Assembly (NCBI GenBank): GCA_013397435.1
Contig: VZRG01002548.1
Location: 3,789 to 67,788 of the forward strand
Direction of reading: 5' to 3'
Origin: Erythrocercus mccallii
Lineage: Eukaryota; Chordata; Aves; Passeriformes; Dicruridae
DNA: 64,000 nt
Shown: positions 1 through 11,500 of the stretch, in pieces
How the letters are laid out: the number at the start of each line of letters is the position of its first letter
How positions within the stretch are numbered: position 1 is the stretch's first letter
The notes under the pieces: model-generated
What the model was told of the DNA's origin: nothing
The model's database searches: none
What the model saw: the letters and a program-made list of their open reading frames with translations, nothing else
Translations under genes and position numbers: made by a program

Positions 1-353
1 GCAGCCGCGCCGAGGAGAGGAAGAGGAGGAGTAGGAGGGAAGCCTTTTTAATTCATTTTCGACCCAAATTCTGCATTTCGAGCCTCTGCAGGCAGCCGGA
101 CTCGTGGTGGCGGCGGCGGTGTTGTTGTGGGTGGTGGTTGTGCGTGGGGTGTCCCCCCCACCCTCCCCGGCGGAGCGGGGAGCGGAGCCGCGGGGATCCC
201 GCCGGGGCAGCCCCGTCCCCGCGCGGGGGGACGGCGGAGCTGTTGTTGTTTTGTAATAGGATTGTCTGGGTCGCGCCCCCCCCTTCCCCTCCCTCCGCGG
301 CCCTCCCAGTTTTTGTGTCTCTGTGTGTGTGTGCGTGTGTGCGGTGTTTGAAA

Positions 354-440
354 ATGGAGGTTGAAGATGCCGACTGCCAGCCCCGATGTGCCTCGTGTTT
401 GCGGCTCCTGTGCACCATGTACCACCGCAGCCAGCGCTGA
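354..440 (+). other. Upstream ORF 1 in the IGF1R leader (28 codons plus stop)
   Basis: The first upstream ATG in the leader lies in the context AAAATGG, with A at -3 and G at +4, a near-optimal initiation context. It opens a 28-codon frame rich in cysteine (five Cys) that ends at TGA 438-440. A second in-frame ATG is at 417. The stop is 400 nt before the receptor ATG, so reinitiation would be possible. It is not in frame with the receptor. It is probably a translational control element rather than a functional peptide. Use of the start is inferred from context only. Confidence 0.5.
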
Positions 441-552
441 GGGGAGACGGCGGCGCCCCCCGCCCGCCGCCCCGAGCCCGCCCCGCCGCCCCGGAGACAG
501 CGTCGCCCCGGGGCTTCCATGCCTTGTTGTTGTTGCCGTTAATACATCGTGA
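367..552 (+). other. Upstream ORF 2, overlapping uORF 1 (61 codons plus stop)
   Basis: This ATG has A at -3 but C at +4, so its context is moderate. The frame runs 61 codons to the TGA at 550-552 and overlaps uORF 1 in a different frame. It lies in the same frame as the receptor start at 841 but is closed by that stop. Composition is Pro/Arg/Ala-rich, as expected from GC-rich DNA without selection on the peptide. Confidence 0.35.
519..542 (+). other. Minimal upstream ORF 4 (MPCCCCR)
   Basis: ATG at 519 is followed by six codons and TAA at 540-542, giving a 7-residue peptide with four consecutive Cys from a TGT/TGC run. The ATG has T at -3, a weak context. It sits in a block that otherwise resembles the mammalian leader. 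Confidence 0.3.
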
Positions 553-647
553 ATATCTGTGTATTTTTGGTGTGGTTGCTCCGGAAGATCAACACCCAGG
601 GACCTCAACAACCCTCCGGTTTGCCGTTCCGAAGGGTCTTGTGGTGG

Positions 648-676
648 TTTTTTTTTTTTTTGGTTTTTTTTCCCCC
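648..676 (+). promoter_or_regulatory. Poly-U/polypyrimidine tract in the 5' UTR
   Basis: The run is T14, GG, T8, C5, located 165 nt before the start codon. Human IGF1R mRNA also has long U tracts in its leader. Those have been linked to internal ribosome entry and to binding by RNA-binding proteins such as HuR, hnRNP C and PTB. A similar role here is inferred from position and composition. Confidence 0.45.
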
Positions 677-840
677 TTCATTTCTTGAGGCAACGTGGAT
701 TTATTTACCGTGCCCCGCTTCTCCGCCGCCGCTCGTTATTTTTAGAGGACGGGGAGAGAAAAGAAAGCGAACAATTTTGGACTTCTTTTGCTTTGTTTTG
801 TTTTCGGAAAGGGGGATTTTGTCCAATTAAAGAAAGAGGA

Positions 841-934
841 ATGAAGTCTGGCGCTGGAGGAGAGTCCCTCGCCGTCGTCTGGGGGTTCCTGCTCGTTTTC
901 GCCGCACTTTGTCTGTGGCCAACAAATGGCGAAA
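841..934 (+). CDS. IGF1R: IGF1R exon 1 coding part: signal peptide
   Basis: This segment encodes residues 1-31 and the first base of codon 32 of the IGF-1 receptor, a receptor tyrosine kinase for IGF-1 and IGF-2. The start is MKSGAGGES, close to the human start. A hydrophobic core (about L10-W26) is followed by P-T-N-G, so signal peptidase should cut after G30, leaving E31 as the mature N-terminus. The 30-residue length equals the human signal peptide. The start context GGAATGA has a purine at -3. The coding part ends at GAAA followed by the donor GTGAGT at 935. The next coding base is at 30468, where A plus TT forms Ile32 and restores E-I-C-G-P. The 94-nt length and phase 1 match the human exon. 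Confidence 0.95.
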
Positions 935-1052
935 GTGAGTACAGTGCGTGCTGGGGGGGTGCGGCGAGGGACCCCGCGGTGAGGGAGCCCCCGAGTGAGG
1001 GGCTGCCCGTGAGGGGGCGAGGGCGGCGGCTGCCTGTGTGTTTGAGGGGGGC

Positions 1053-1497
1053 GTGAGGGGGTCCCTGTGTTTGTGTGTGTGTGGGGGGCTCCCTGCGTGT
1101 GTGTGTGGGTCCCTCTGTGAATGTGCGTGTGTGTGTTTATGTGGGTGTTTTGCGTGTGTGTGTGAGGGGGGGGGTCCCTGTACGAATGTGTGTGAGTGGG
1201 CTGGTGATGAGGGGGCTCCCTGCATGCGTGTGGATGCGTGAGGGGCTCCCTGTGTTTGGGTGTGTGTGTGAGGGGCTCCCCGTGTATGTGAGGGGGTTCC
1301 CTGTGTGTGTGTGTGAGGGGTTCCCTGTGTGTGTGTGAGGGGGTTCCCTGGGCGAGGGGCTCCCTCGCTCTGTGTGTGTGTGTGAGGGGCTTCCCTGCGT
1401 GTCTGGGCTGTGTGCGAGGGGCTCCCTGCCCTTGGGCGGGGAGGGTGTGTGTGAGGGGTCCCTGTTCGTACCGGGCTCCGTATGAGGGGGCTCCCGG
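1053..1497. repeat. Degenerate GT/GAGGGGCTCCCTG minisatellite
   Basis: About 15 imperfect copies of a core close to GTGAGGGGCTCCCTG recur here, separated by variable (GT)n or GCGTGT spacers, so the period wanders from about 15 to 37 bp. Clear cores begin near 1053, 1081, 1206, 1238, 1268, 1288, 1313, 1335, 1352, 1382, 1414, 1451 and 1481. Looser copies extend back to about 980. The tract starts about 120 bp after the exon 1 donor. Its antisense strand is open for long stretches only because the repeat lacks stops. Confidence 0.9.
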
Positions 1498-2029
1498 GGC
1501 TCCCGCCGTTTCCCGCCGCGCCGCCGAGCGGGTCTCGCCCCTGCCCGCGGGGCTCTGCGTGTTTTCCTCCTGTTACGCGTCTGCTCCTCGAGCACGTTTA
1601 GCAACCCGGGGCTGCGCGTCTCCCTCCCCGCCATGCCCGCCTTCCTTCCCCGGAGGCGCCTGCTTGGTTGTACACACGGGTCGGCACCGCCGCAGCCCCG
1701 AGCCCGGCGGAGGGGGCCGTGCCCCTCCTTTGTGTCCCCCCCGAGCGCGGGGCAGCGCTCAGACGCCGCAGCCAGGGCTGCGAGCTGCGTAGTAAACACT
1801 CGCAGGCAGGCAAGGGCTCCGCTCGCTTTCCCCGCATGGAAGGAGCTTGATCTCTGTCAATATTTAGAGGCTGTATGCAATAACCGGCCGTAGCGAGTGA
1901 GGAATTCCTGGAAATGAACGCCTTGCCTTTTATTGCCGCTTTACCGCCGAGGAAGGGTTTCACTCGCTGTGCGCGGGGTGCGGAATTACGGCGGCATCCC
2001 GCAATCTAAAGGTCACGGGCTGCCGTTCA

Positions 2030-2052
2030 TTTTTTTTTTTTTTTTTTTTTTT
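2030..2052 (+). repeat. T23 homopolymer
   Basis: An uninterrupted run of 23 T lies between two CpG-rich lobes of the island. No A-tailed element or duplication is recognisable next to it, so it is listed only as a simple repeat. Confidence 0.9.
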
Positions 2053-5000
2053 AAATCGCACACTGACGCTTTACGTTTGTGCGTAAATAAAAAGATTTGA
2101 TGGCCGAACGGGCTGCGATCTTAGGGGTGATGCATTTTTCCAAGCGGCCGAGGCTCGAGCAGCGTGCGAGCCGCTTCCCCGGGAGCCCCGGGAGAACGTG
2201 GATGGCGGAGCGGGGCCCGGCTCCCTCCTGCTGCCCATCCTCAGCCCAAACCCGCGGCCGCCCGCCTCGCTCGGGAGCTGCCAGAGCCCCGACTTTGTTT
2301 TTGTGCGTTTCCAACCTGTGATTGTGTTGCAGTGCCCGCCCCTCTCGGGCGCAGGGGGAATCGAGGGGGCAGGGAGGGTTGCGCTGCCATTGATTACACT
2401 GCAATCATCGCCGGATTAATCCCGAGGCTGATCGCTTTTCTCCTGGTATGTCGAGCTCACGCTGGATTGAGGATCTCTTGCATGAAATTAGCCTTCCCTT
2501 GTTTCCTGGAGTAGCTCTGTAGACGGAGAGATGGTAAATGTGCCTTGGAGCCCAACCATTTTAAACAGTGCTCCCTCTCCTTCAGCGTCAGCAGAAACAG
2601 AGATGTTCCTGTACTGCATCCTGATGCTTTAATTTCTTCTGCCGTGTGTTTTTCAGTACACTCCTGGAGCTGTTGTGTGCCTCTCCCTTTCAGAAAGATG
2701 CGTTGTTGGAGGGAAGGAACGAGGAGATCAAATTTCTCCATTTTAAATGTAAAGGGAAAGAATTTAGGAGGCAAGAGGGCTTTTCTAAATGCAGTGGTTT
2801 CAGACTGAAAAGAAAGTTCTTTGGATGCACTGACAGTGAGGCTAAGTACACAAAAAAAGATAAGTGAGCAAGAAGCACATAGACGGAGCCTGTAATTCAT
2901 GTTGAGTAATAATTTTGTTTTGTTAGGCAGTAAATGCCTGTTAACTCCTTGCAAATTAAGGCCCAGTTTAGGTTTTTGGGCCAGCTAGGTCTGGAGAGCT
3001 GCAGTCTTACTTGCATGAGCAGAACTTCTTAGCTAGTGCTGTTTTCAAGAGGAGAGATTAATCTTTAAGTTTAAAAACAAAACCCCCGTGCACTTCTAAA
3101 GGGAAGGGCTTACAAAGGATCCAGTAGCGTGGAGAAACAGAACGGCAGGAGGAGGAGGAGATCTGGTGCGTTCTTAAACTGCTAGGATACACACTTAGAA
3201 TTGCTTTCCTTGTCTTACCTGGTACAAAGTACCTTGAAACAAAAATGCTCACCCAGCTCTGGCAATGAAGTAATGCTGGAAGAGTATGTTAGGATTTTAG
3301 GCTGTAGTCCTCTGAAGTGTTTGTCATTACCACTTACCTAAAATGAACATCCCAAATGAAATATCTTCTGAAGAAGATCCAGGCATTTAAATATGGGAAG
3401 ATAAGCTGAAAAACTTGTCTTAGCTGAACACTGCCTCTAATCGATTGTCTTTGTAGTTTACAGTTTAATAGCCTTTGTTTTCACGAGTTATTGCTGAAAG
3501 AATTTTGCTGTTAGGGGGAAAAATGATCTCCAGAGCAGATGTTTTACATCTCTTCATATTCTTCTCTCTCCCCACAATAGTGGAAGGAAGATTTATCTTA
3601 ATTTTTATTTGTTTTTCATATATACTGTGTCATAGCTAAAAGGCATTTCCATTTTCGGTCAAACAAGCAAGGCATTCCTAAATAGGAATACAAAGGAGTT
3701 ACAACTGGAGGGGAGAGACCCATCCCTTTAATGCTAAATTATATAAAATGTGGTTGTAGTTATGTGACAGGAACCTCTTTAAAATGCAGGTTGCTTCAGT
3801 GGAGAGCTTCTGATTCAGAAAAAGTAATTTAAAAATGTTGAGAATTCCCTGAGATTGTTTTAGAACGGCACAAAAATGGAAATGAGAAGACCTTTCATTA
3901 AGCTGGAGTTTTTGGTGCTGTACCCGTGTGTTTGATGTGTAAAGCTACAACTGTTGGAGGCTGTTTGATGCTGGGGGTGGGTTTAAGATGAGGCATAAAC
4001 ACGGGGTTTTCTTCCTTTTCTCCCTTGAGCACGATGGGGTTTTGATTTTCAGCCTTCTGTGTATTTACAGAGGGAATGTCTAGGAGGGAACGGGTTAAAC
4101 ACTTGGAAGGAAAATAATAGTTTTAGGTGTGATAATACTTCAAATTGATGGATATCTTGATGGGTCTGCTCATGTTAGCACGGAGTTTTTGTTTGTCTAT
4201 CCAGGCTGCATGTTGTGTTTCTGATAATGAGCAGTAGCTCATGCTGATGCTTAATCTCTCTCCCAGGTTGCTTAGTAAAAGCCCTCATGACCTGCTGAGT
4301 GTCGGCGTTGCACACACCTCGCTTTTGCATCAGCATTTTCCTGTACGCCCAGTGGTTAGGGAGTGTTGGTAACTGGGAGTTGGATAATTCCTGCTGTAAT
4401 TGAGGTTGTGAATAGAAAACGCCAGAGCCAGTAAAGAAATTTGCATCAGGGGTTTCAGCAGAAAGAGGAAAGGAGGGAAGTGTGCAGGGAGTGATGGTGC
4501 CTGGAGTCCAGGGGAAGGAGAGTGAGCCTGGCAGTGCTTGGACTTTTTTTTGATCGTGTTGGGTTGGACTTCTGGTTTGCAAACCAGAACTGGAGCAAAG
4601 GCTTGTGTGAGTCAGAAACTGAGAGGGTTAGGAAATGGAAATGCCTTAGCTATTATCAGGCAAAATGGGTTGAACGTGAGGAAGCAGAGGGGTGGGTGTG
4701 GAAAAAAGGTGTGTTGGAAGTTTCAGTGTTGAACCAGCGTTTGAGGGAGAAACACTGGGTGTTTTTGTGTGTGTAATGTGAAGGAAATTTAACTTAGTTC
4801 TTACGTTCTGAGAAGGGAGGGAAGGAAGGGGCTGCAGAGAGCAAGAAGACAGATCAATTAGCTTGACTTCAGCACAACAGAAGACATGGTTTATTTGGTT
4901 TAATAAGGAAATTGCTCAGATGTGATCAACTGCTGTTAATTTTTGTGTCAGCTTTTCCCTGACGTGTTGTTCCTCCAAAGTAATTCTAGGGTATAGTTAA

Positions 5001-5509
5001 AGCACATGCCAGTGATGCTGAAATTGTTTTCATCTTGAAAGATACACCCAAAATCTAGTGTTAAAGAGCATCCACATGATGATTTTTGAATCAGTCTTCA
5101 TTGGTAAATAATTAATTTCTATCAGTATGTGTTACCATGGGAAAAGTTGTTTCAAATCCTGTTTAATTTTCTGCTAAACTGGCATTTACTAAGGAGATCT
5201 TGGAGGAGAATTTTTTTTTAGGCATCTAACATTTAAAATTAAAATCCATTCCAGGGCTGAAACTATTAGCTTTAAAGGATAATTTCAGTTCATGTTTAAC
5301 TAATGCTTTTTCTCCTCCCCAGTAATTTTTGTTTTCTTTTTACTCTGAGGTAGATTTTACCAGTGATCACTGGAACGATTATCTCAGTGAGAGCAGAAGA
5401 GGCAGTTTTGTTAAATGATTAATTATATTGTGTGTATATTCCATCTGTGTGAATTGTGAGCTACCGCAAACTTCATTGTAGAGAAGTTTGTTTATGGTCC
5501 TGAACTTTG

Positions 5510-5526
5510 AGAGAGAGAGAGACAGA
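5510..5526. repeat. Short (GA)n microsatellite
   Basis: About seven GA units interrupted by one C (GAGAGAGAGAGAGACAGAG). It is a minor simple repeat. Confidence 0.7.
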
Positions 5527-8500
5527 GGCAATAATACATGCAGGAAACCTGTTTTTCTCACACTAGATGTTAACTTTGTGATCCCACACAGCAAACAACT
5601 TATCTAGCTCATCATCTGTAATGGCTCTAAAGTTCATAACTTACAAAATGTGCTGAATTAAATTATTTTTAAGAAGTTAGGGTATTTATCTGAATTATCT
5701 GTAGTTAAATTAATAAACTTCATGAGCGTTATTGTACTTGAAAAGCTGATGGCAACTTGCTGAAAAAGTTCCTGAAACGTTGGTTTGTGAAATTAAATAC
5801 ATTCTTACTTGGATTTGAGTGTAAAGCTTTCACATTTGGAAATGCTTTCGGATGTTATCAAGTAGCAGCTGGTTTTTATTTATGTGTGAGTGTGTACATA
5901 GGAATGGGTAAACTGCAGTTTATTGTTGAAAACTATTGTGGATGCTAAATTTTTAAAAAAGCTGCACTTTAAGTAATTGTCTCGAGAGTCTCATAATTAA
6001 AGTTGTTGCAGATTTGTAGTTGCAGTTTAATTTGGATCTTCCTGACAGAGCTGAGCTTTTAAGGTTTCTGGGCTTTGGTGCTAATGGAACGTGCTGCTTT
6101 TAAGAGTTTGTGTGCAGAAAGACTTTGGGAATGTAGTGATGTGTTTGAAAGGTAGAAATACTGTTTTAGTATTTTGATCTATTTGACATGTGTAATTTTT
6201 CTATCACTGTAAATTGTATAGACAGCTTCTTTGTGTAGGTTAGTTGGATTAGTTTTTATGATTTATGAAAGCCACTTTAAAAAGAATAGTTTCACATTTT
6301 TTTTCATTGTACAAAAGCAGAACTCAACAAACAGCAGTTGATGAAGACACATTGGTGGTTGTTAGCCAGCCTGTCTTGTGTGTGGTTTTTTTTGGGCTGC
6401 TTTTTTTTTCCCTCTTAGCCAAGTCATGACAGGTACAATCTGGACTGATTTCTGGAGTACTATATTTGTCTTTTTTTGTGTCCAGAAATGTCTGAGAGAA
6501 ACTCTGAGGACGGGCAAACAATCAGCAACACACAGTGTTCATTCATATGTTTCTGTGCTCTGTAAACAGAGCTCTACCAAGTCCTCCAACTTGAAGATAG
6601 ACTCTGGTTCCTTTAGACGGGACTTGTTGGTTTTGCTCATTGAGTTTGATAATAGTTTGACTTATTAATTAATTAAGGAGATGCATTCTGACAAACCCGG
6701 GTGTGTTGTGAAGATTTAACTTGCCCTTATCACTGAAAGTTTTGCTTTCTAACCTTTGCAAATGCAAAACATGAGCCATTCCCTTAGGATATCTTGCAAG
6801 ACACCAATTAACTTCTTCAGTGTTGATATCCTCAGGAAATTGCTGTTGTGGCATAAGATTGTTTAAAATGTGCTGAAAAGCAGAATTGTTGTTCCTTTAT
6901 TTACAGATTGATTTGCATATGACTCCTAAGCTTTAATGTCACTGAAATTTATTTATTTATTTTGGAATAGCCAGACCTGTAAATTTCCAGTTAGTCTGTT
7001 TCTTTCTTGGTAAACTTGATGGTATGAGCAGAAACAAACATCTGTATATTTCAGTGACTTCCCAGATAATTTTTTCAATGAGACTGCTGTCTCTAACCTA
7101 TCCGAGGAGAAGGAATCTCACACCCCAATAAAGCACAAAGATTATTCCTTTAGAGGACCAAATCCACTAGTAAATAATGGGTAGAATATCAAATGTACAC
7201 TTTTGCAGCAGCACAGATTCACTTTAATAAAAATTTAGGGCAGTAATTCCTTTTGTCACCTTGCTGACCGGGTTGGGTTGTAAGACTTTGTTTCATTGTT
7301 GACTTCAAAAAAGTGTAAATGATACAAATAAATCTTTTAAAGCAGGAAATAGCCCTACTGCAAGTGTGTGTGCTCTACCATCATAGTTTATTAATTCAGC
7401 GTGTGTGTCCTGCTTTGGTGAATGCTTAGTTTGTGGAGGTGTGTGTTTGGGCAGGTCCCCTGGCCGAATGAGTTTGTTTGCCTGTGTTGCCAGCGAGGCA
7501 CATGTTGCTGCAATAGCTCTGTGACCGGTCAGGGAATGTTATCTCCAACCCCTTATTGGTGCCATTACGTGCTGTAAAGATAGCTCTGTTTACTTGGAAG
7601 TGTGAGCATCAACTGATCAAAACACTTTCTCTTAACAGATGGGCTTTTTTGGGAGTTCTTTGTCGAGCATCCCTTCTGCCTGTGCTGGGAGCAGTGTCAG
7701 AAAGTGACAACATCAGGCAGATGCAGGAAATATTAAGAGTTTTTAATGACAGAGGCAAACTTTACACGAGTGGTTTTCCCCTGCTGTTGAATTGGTGATG
7801 GGTCATTTTTACTGACTGTTTCCTACAGCTTTGTAGTTTTTTTCCTTTAATATGAACAATTTGCAAATTATTACACTACTCATTTAAGTGATCTCCTTAT
7901 GCAATACTGTTCAAATAGCAGAGGGTTTGATTGGAGGCAGGAAAGAAGAATTTTTTGAAGTTCAGAATCCATGAAATGAATACATGCTGAAGTAGTCAGA
8001 GATCCCTTGTACTTTATCAGAGAGCAGTCTGCTTGAATGAAAGGTACTGTACCTGCTGTTAAGTTTATAAACTTGGTTTATACAGATTACTTTTTAAATT
8101 ATTCATGATGCTACGTTACAAGTATATCTGACAGGTTTAAAATAAATGGCTTGATGGTAAGAGGGAGCATGCATAAATTAGAGCTGGGATAATGTGTTCT
8201 TTGAAGTATCTCTCCCATTTGTTACTACTGGAATACAGTAGGTAGCTGCAGCTGAGTGTGTGATTCTCAAGTGAGAGTACATCATTATCTTCAAACTCTG
8301 GTGTAGTGGCAGTTCTTATGTAAGACAGATGAGACGAAGCGGCAGGGAGGACCAAGGTGCTCACTTTGTTTTTAGTTATAGACACATTTCTGCTGAAACA
8401 GGGAGAGCATTTATGGGATGAAAAGTTGTAAGCACTGCAGTTGAAAGGGTCTGCTGGTTGCTGTGTGTTGCTGAGAGTGGCATTGCTTTGCTTTGTTTAC

Positions 8501-11500
8501 TGTTCTCTGTTAGCGTTGCTCTGGGTTTGTTAGAGGTGTTCTAGCAAGGTGCTTGTACTTCGTGGGTACTTGTGCTTAGAGTTGTCTGATTTGCACATGG
8601 ATCGTGGTGCTCAGCTTGAGAAGTCTTCCTGGGATGTGTGCACGGGAGAAGTTTGCAAGAGCTGAGCCGTTGTGTTTGGAGAGCGTTATTGGTGGGGAAA
8701 GAGAACTCCAGGTCTCTTGGATGCAGAAACGGCTTTCTCCAACATAGATTAACTCAGTGCTGATTTTCCTGATTCTACAGACAGGCAGCTCATTATATTT
8801 GAGAAGCAAGCTCCCGAGGGAATTTATGGGATAGGGGAAAAAGCCCCTATAATGATGTGTGATAGAGCGGCCATAAAACTGATTGCAGGTTTTTCAAAGT
8901 GAAAGGTCTTCTTGTAGACAGGGATAGTTCAAATCTTAAGCCTTAGTCAAAGTGATACGGCATTGTGAAGAAAGATCTGGTGACAGCTGTCCCTGGAAAC
9001 TGTCTGTAACCAACTTTCTACAAGAGAATTGGCTTATGCTTGCAGGGAGGGACTTTATCCCTGATTCTCCATGGGCTGGTTTCCTTATTATTTCCATTGG
9101 TTTCAATTTAGAATTGTCTCCACCTTTTGACCTTCTACAAGTAGTACTTTTTACTTCCTGCGGCTCTTCTCACATCCCCTTGGGTCTGTCTGTGTGAGAG
9201 TGGCCTTGAAAGGCTTGAAGAGTGCACTCTGTTCATGTTGGGCAGGGAGTGAGGAACCAGCCCTGCACTGCAGGAATGGACACGTGTTTGCTCTGCTCAG
9301 CTGACCTCAGAGTAACACTTGGCTGAAGAGTGAAGAGTTGAAATGGCAATGGAAATTCCTTGTTTACCCTGTCCCCATGCTCTGCCAGGGCAGAAATTAG
9401 TTTTATTGTGTTCTTCTTTTCTCTTTTCTGGGATTTTTGATGTGTAATTGTCTTCCTTAGTCAAATTCCACGTGTCCCGCTGGGGAGTTGGTTTGTTCTC
9501 CAAAATATTGCTGGGCTTACATAGCATGGACTGGTTGTTTTAAGCTTTCAGGTGGTTCTGCCTTTTTTTCAGCTGAGAGCCAACTTTAGAGAGACTCAGC
9601 AGGGTGATGACACAAACTTCAAGGGTTCAGAGTTCCACTGGATAGAAGGGGAAACCCACTGGAATTGTGATAGAGCCTGACTTCCACTACTGGATTAGCT
9701 GCTGCTTCTCTCTGCTTGTTCTGAACCCCAGCAGGAGGAGGCAGGTTGTGATGTTGTACTGATTGCAGTTAACATCATCTTTCAGTTCGTTGTGGCTGAA
9801 GCTTTTGTCTTGTTTGTTTGTGAGATGGATGTAATTGGTCCATCCGTTGCATGCTGTGTCTCCTGGGATGTATGGAATCAGTGAATATCCACCTGTGTTC
9901 AAAGATCCATGTAAGTTACTGTTACTCTGTGCACTTTGCTCCTCTTCTCAGACCTGAGAGATGGGAGACTGGGGGCTGTTGAAGACTAGTAGGATGTATG
10001 ACCGCTTGTATGTGGAGGAGGATGCAAAAAGTTAAAAGAGTGTGTTGTTAGTCCTGTTGATTGTGCACCTTGGATGTGGAGATTTTGTGTTACTAAATGA
10101 TGTTGGTATTCCCTGCAGCTGCGCCCTTGGTGGAGCTGGAGTCTCTGCAGTTGTCCCTGTAGAAAAGAGTAGCAATGGGGTGTAAGAAAAGCAAGTTTGT
10201 TACTTCAAACTTGAGACTTGGCTTGGTTAGAGACTGACTTGAGCCTGCCAGGGTCCTGCCTGGGAGTGACTGAAGGTTTGTTTGTTTATTTTTTTGTGAC
10301 TGCTAATAAAATGTTTATATTTTTGTCACATTGGAGTAGGCTGACTATGTGGACAAATATTTTCATTGATACTAGGTCTCAACAAGAGGCATGACATATG
10401 TATTGAATACTCAAATTGTGGTGTGAGAGTCTCTTTAAGATTCAGGCTTAGCTATTCTTAGGTGGGTTGTGGTTCTGAAGTGGCCAGTGAAGGAACAAAG
10501 GCCCTTCCAAGTCAGTGCAGTTGTTGTCCTGCAGAAATCAGGCACAGAGAAGTGCAGTGGAGCGTGTGTGGTGGAGGTTCTGGGCTACAGCAGATCACAC
10601 ATGAAACACACATCTGTTTGTACACGGGCTGTGCAGCTCTTCGGGTAGTTCATTGTTTAAATAAACATGTTGCATTAGCTGTGAGGCTTCAGTGCCAAAT
10701 GCCCACTGATGAGATGTATGAGGGTTTTGTTGTTCCAAGGGCACACTGAGGAACACAACAGCTTTATAATTCAACACGTTTGAGGAAGGTTACAAAAAGA
10801 ATTTGGGGTGGATCTCAATCAGCACTTCAAAAGCATCAGCTTTAGAGTAACTCCGCTGCAACACAGTGCAGTCCATGGAAAAACACTGTCATCTTAACAG
10901 ATGCAGTGTTATTTTGGAGATTCCACTGTATAAATACATGGACTGTGGTTAAATTGTGATGGCAACAGATGCAATCTCAGTTCTCGACTCTTTCATCTCT
11001 TTAATATTTAAAAATACCCCACAAAGTAAAAAAAAAACCCAACCAACATCAGGGCTGAAAATATTCCTTCTGTAAGTCACTGGGGCTGTACCTTTTGGGC
11101 CCGATATAATTTTGGATACATCACTGCAGATGAGACTTGGGGAGAGTAAATGTTCATCTCCTTGAGGGAGCTGCAAATGCTGCTACTCACGACTCATTGT
11201 ACCATTTGCATATGAATGGAATTATTCAGCTCTACTTAAGAAATGTCAGTGAGATTGAAGTCAGAGTTGGTTAACCTGGCAAAAAGATATTTCCACTATT
11301 TTTCATGAAAGAAAGTGATAGTATGTAGACAAGAATTACACATTCCACTGGCTAAGCCAACACCGTCTGAGGATTTTCTTGGTGTCTTTGTAGTTGATAC
11401 CAGTGACTTTATTTTTAAATTTGTCTGTGATACATTGCAGTTGAGGAGCAAGAGAGTTGGAATGTGGGAATCAGATGCTGTATCATAATGCTCCACAGTT

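Larger units (their letters stand above)
386..688 (+). other. Upstream ORF 3 (100 codons plus stop), weak start
   Basis: This ATG has C at -3 and T at +4, a weak context. The frame stays open for 100 codons and passes through the leader poly-T tract as a Phe-rich tail before TGA 686-688. It overlaps uORFs 1 and 2 in the third frame. No protein similarity is recognised. Confidence 0.25.
1..840 (+). other. IGF1R: IGF1R 5' untranslated region, exon 1 part
   Basis: This is the long GC-rich leader of the IGF1R mRNA, ending at the start codon at 841. From memory, several patches resemble the human IGF1R leader: the stretch around 47-66, the CTCCGCGGCCCTCCC patch near 292-307 followed by a GT-rich run, the block around 498-585 with GAATATCTGTGTATT, and the last 40 bases before the start codon with their GGAAAGGG and AAAGAAAGAGGA motifs. 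There is no obvious TATA box, as expected for this TATA-less promoter type. The first bases are already purine-rich leader-like sequence, so the transcription start is probably at or upstream of the window edge and cannot be placed. The leader contains upstream AUGs and a long T tract, described separately. Confidence 0.85.
1..2370. promoter_or_regulatory. IGF1R: CpG island over IGF1R exon 1 and start of intron 1
   Basis: The sequence is GC-rich with frequent CpGs over the whole leader, through the exon 1 donor and on to about 2370, where composition drops to ordinary AT-rich intron. The GT-rich minisatellite and two AT-rich gaps (including the T run at 2030-2052) interrupt it. The block 2100-2370 is a second CpG-rich lobe with several GC-box-like stretches. 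CpG-island, TATA-less promoters are typical of IGF1R. The exact core promoter is not visible because the start site is probably at or before base 1. Confidence 0.75.

Noticed and set aside
48..611. 187-codon antisense frame over the 5' UTR
   Set aside because: It is Pro/Arg/Gly-rich as any GC-rich leader would be, with no domain. The sense strand explains the sequence.
827..1225. 132-codon antisense frame over exon 1 and the minisatellite
   Set aside because: It is the shadow of the true exon and of the GT repeat. Low-complexity His/Thr content shows no independent coding signal.
1137..1799. 220-codon antisense frame with repeated SHTHTGNP-like units
   Set aside because: It is the antisense reading of the GT/GAGGGGCTCCCTG minisatellite, starts at a non-ATG codon, and has low-complexity content explained by the repeat.
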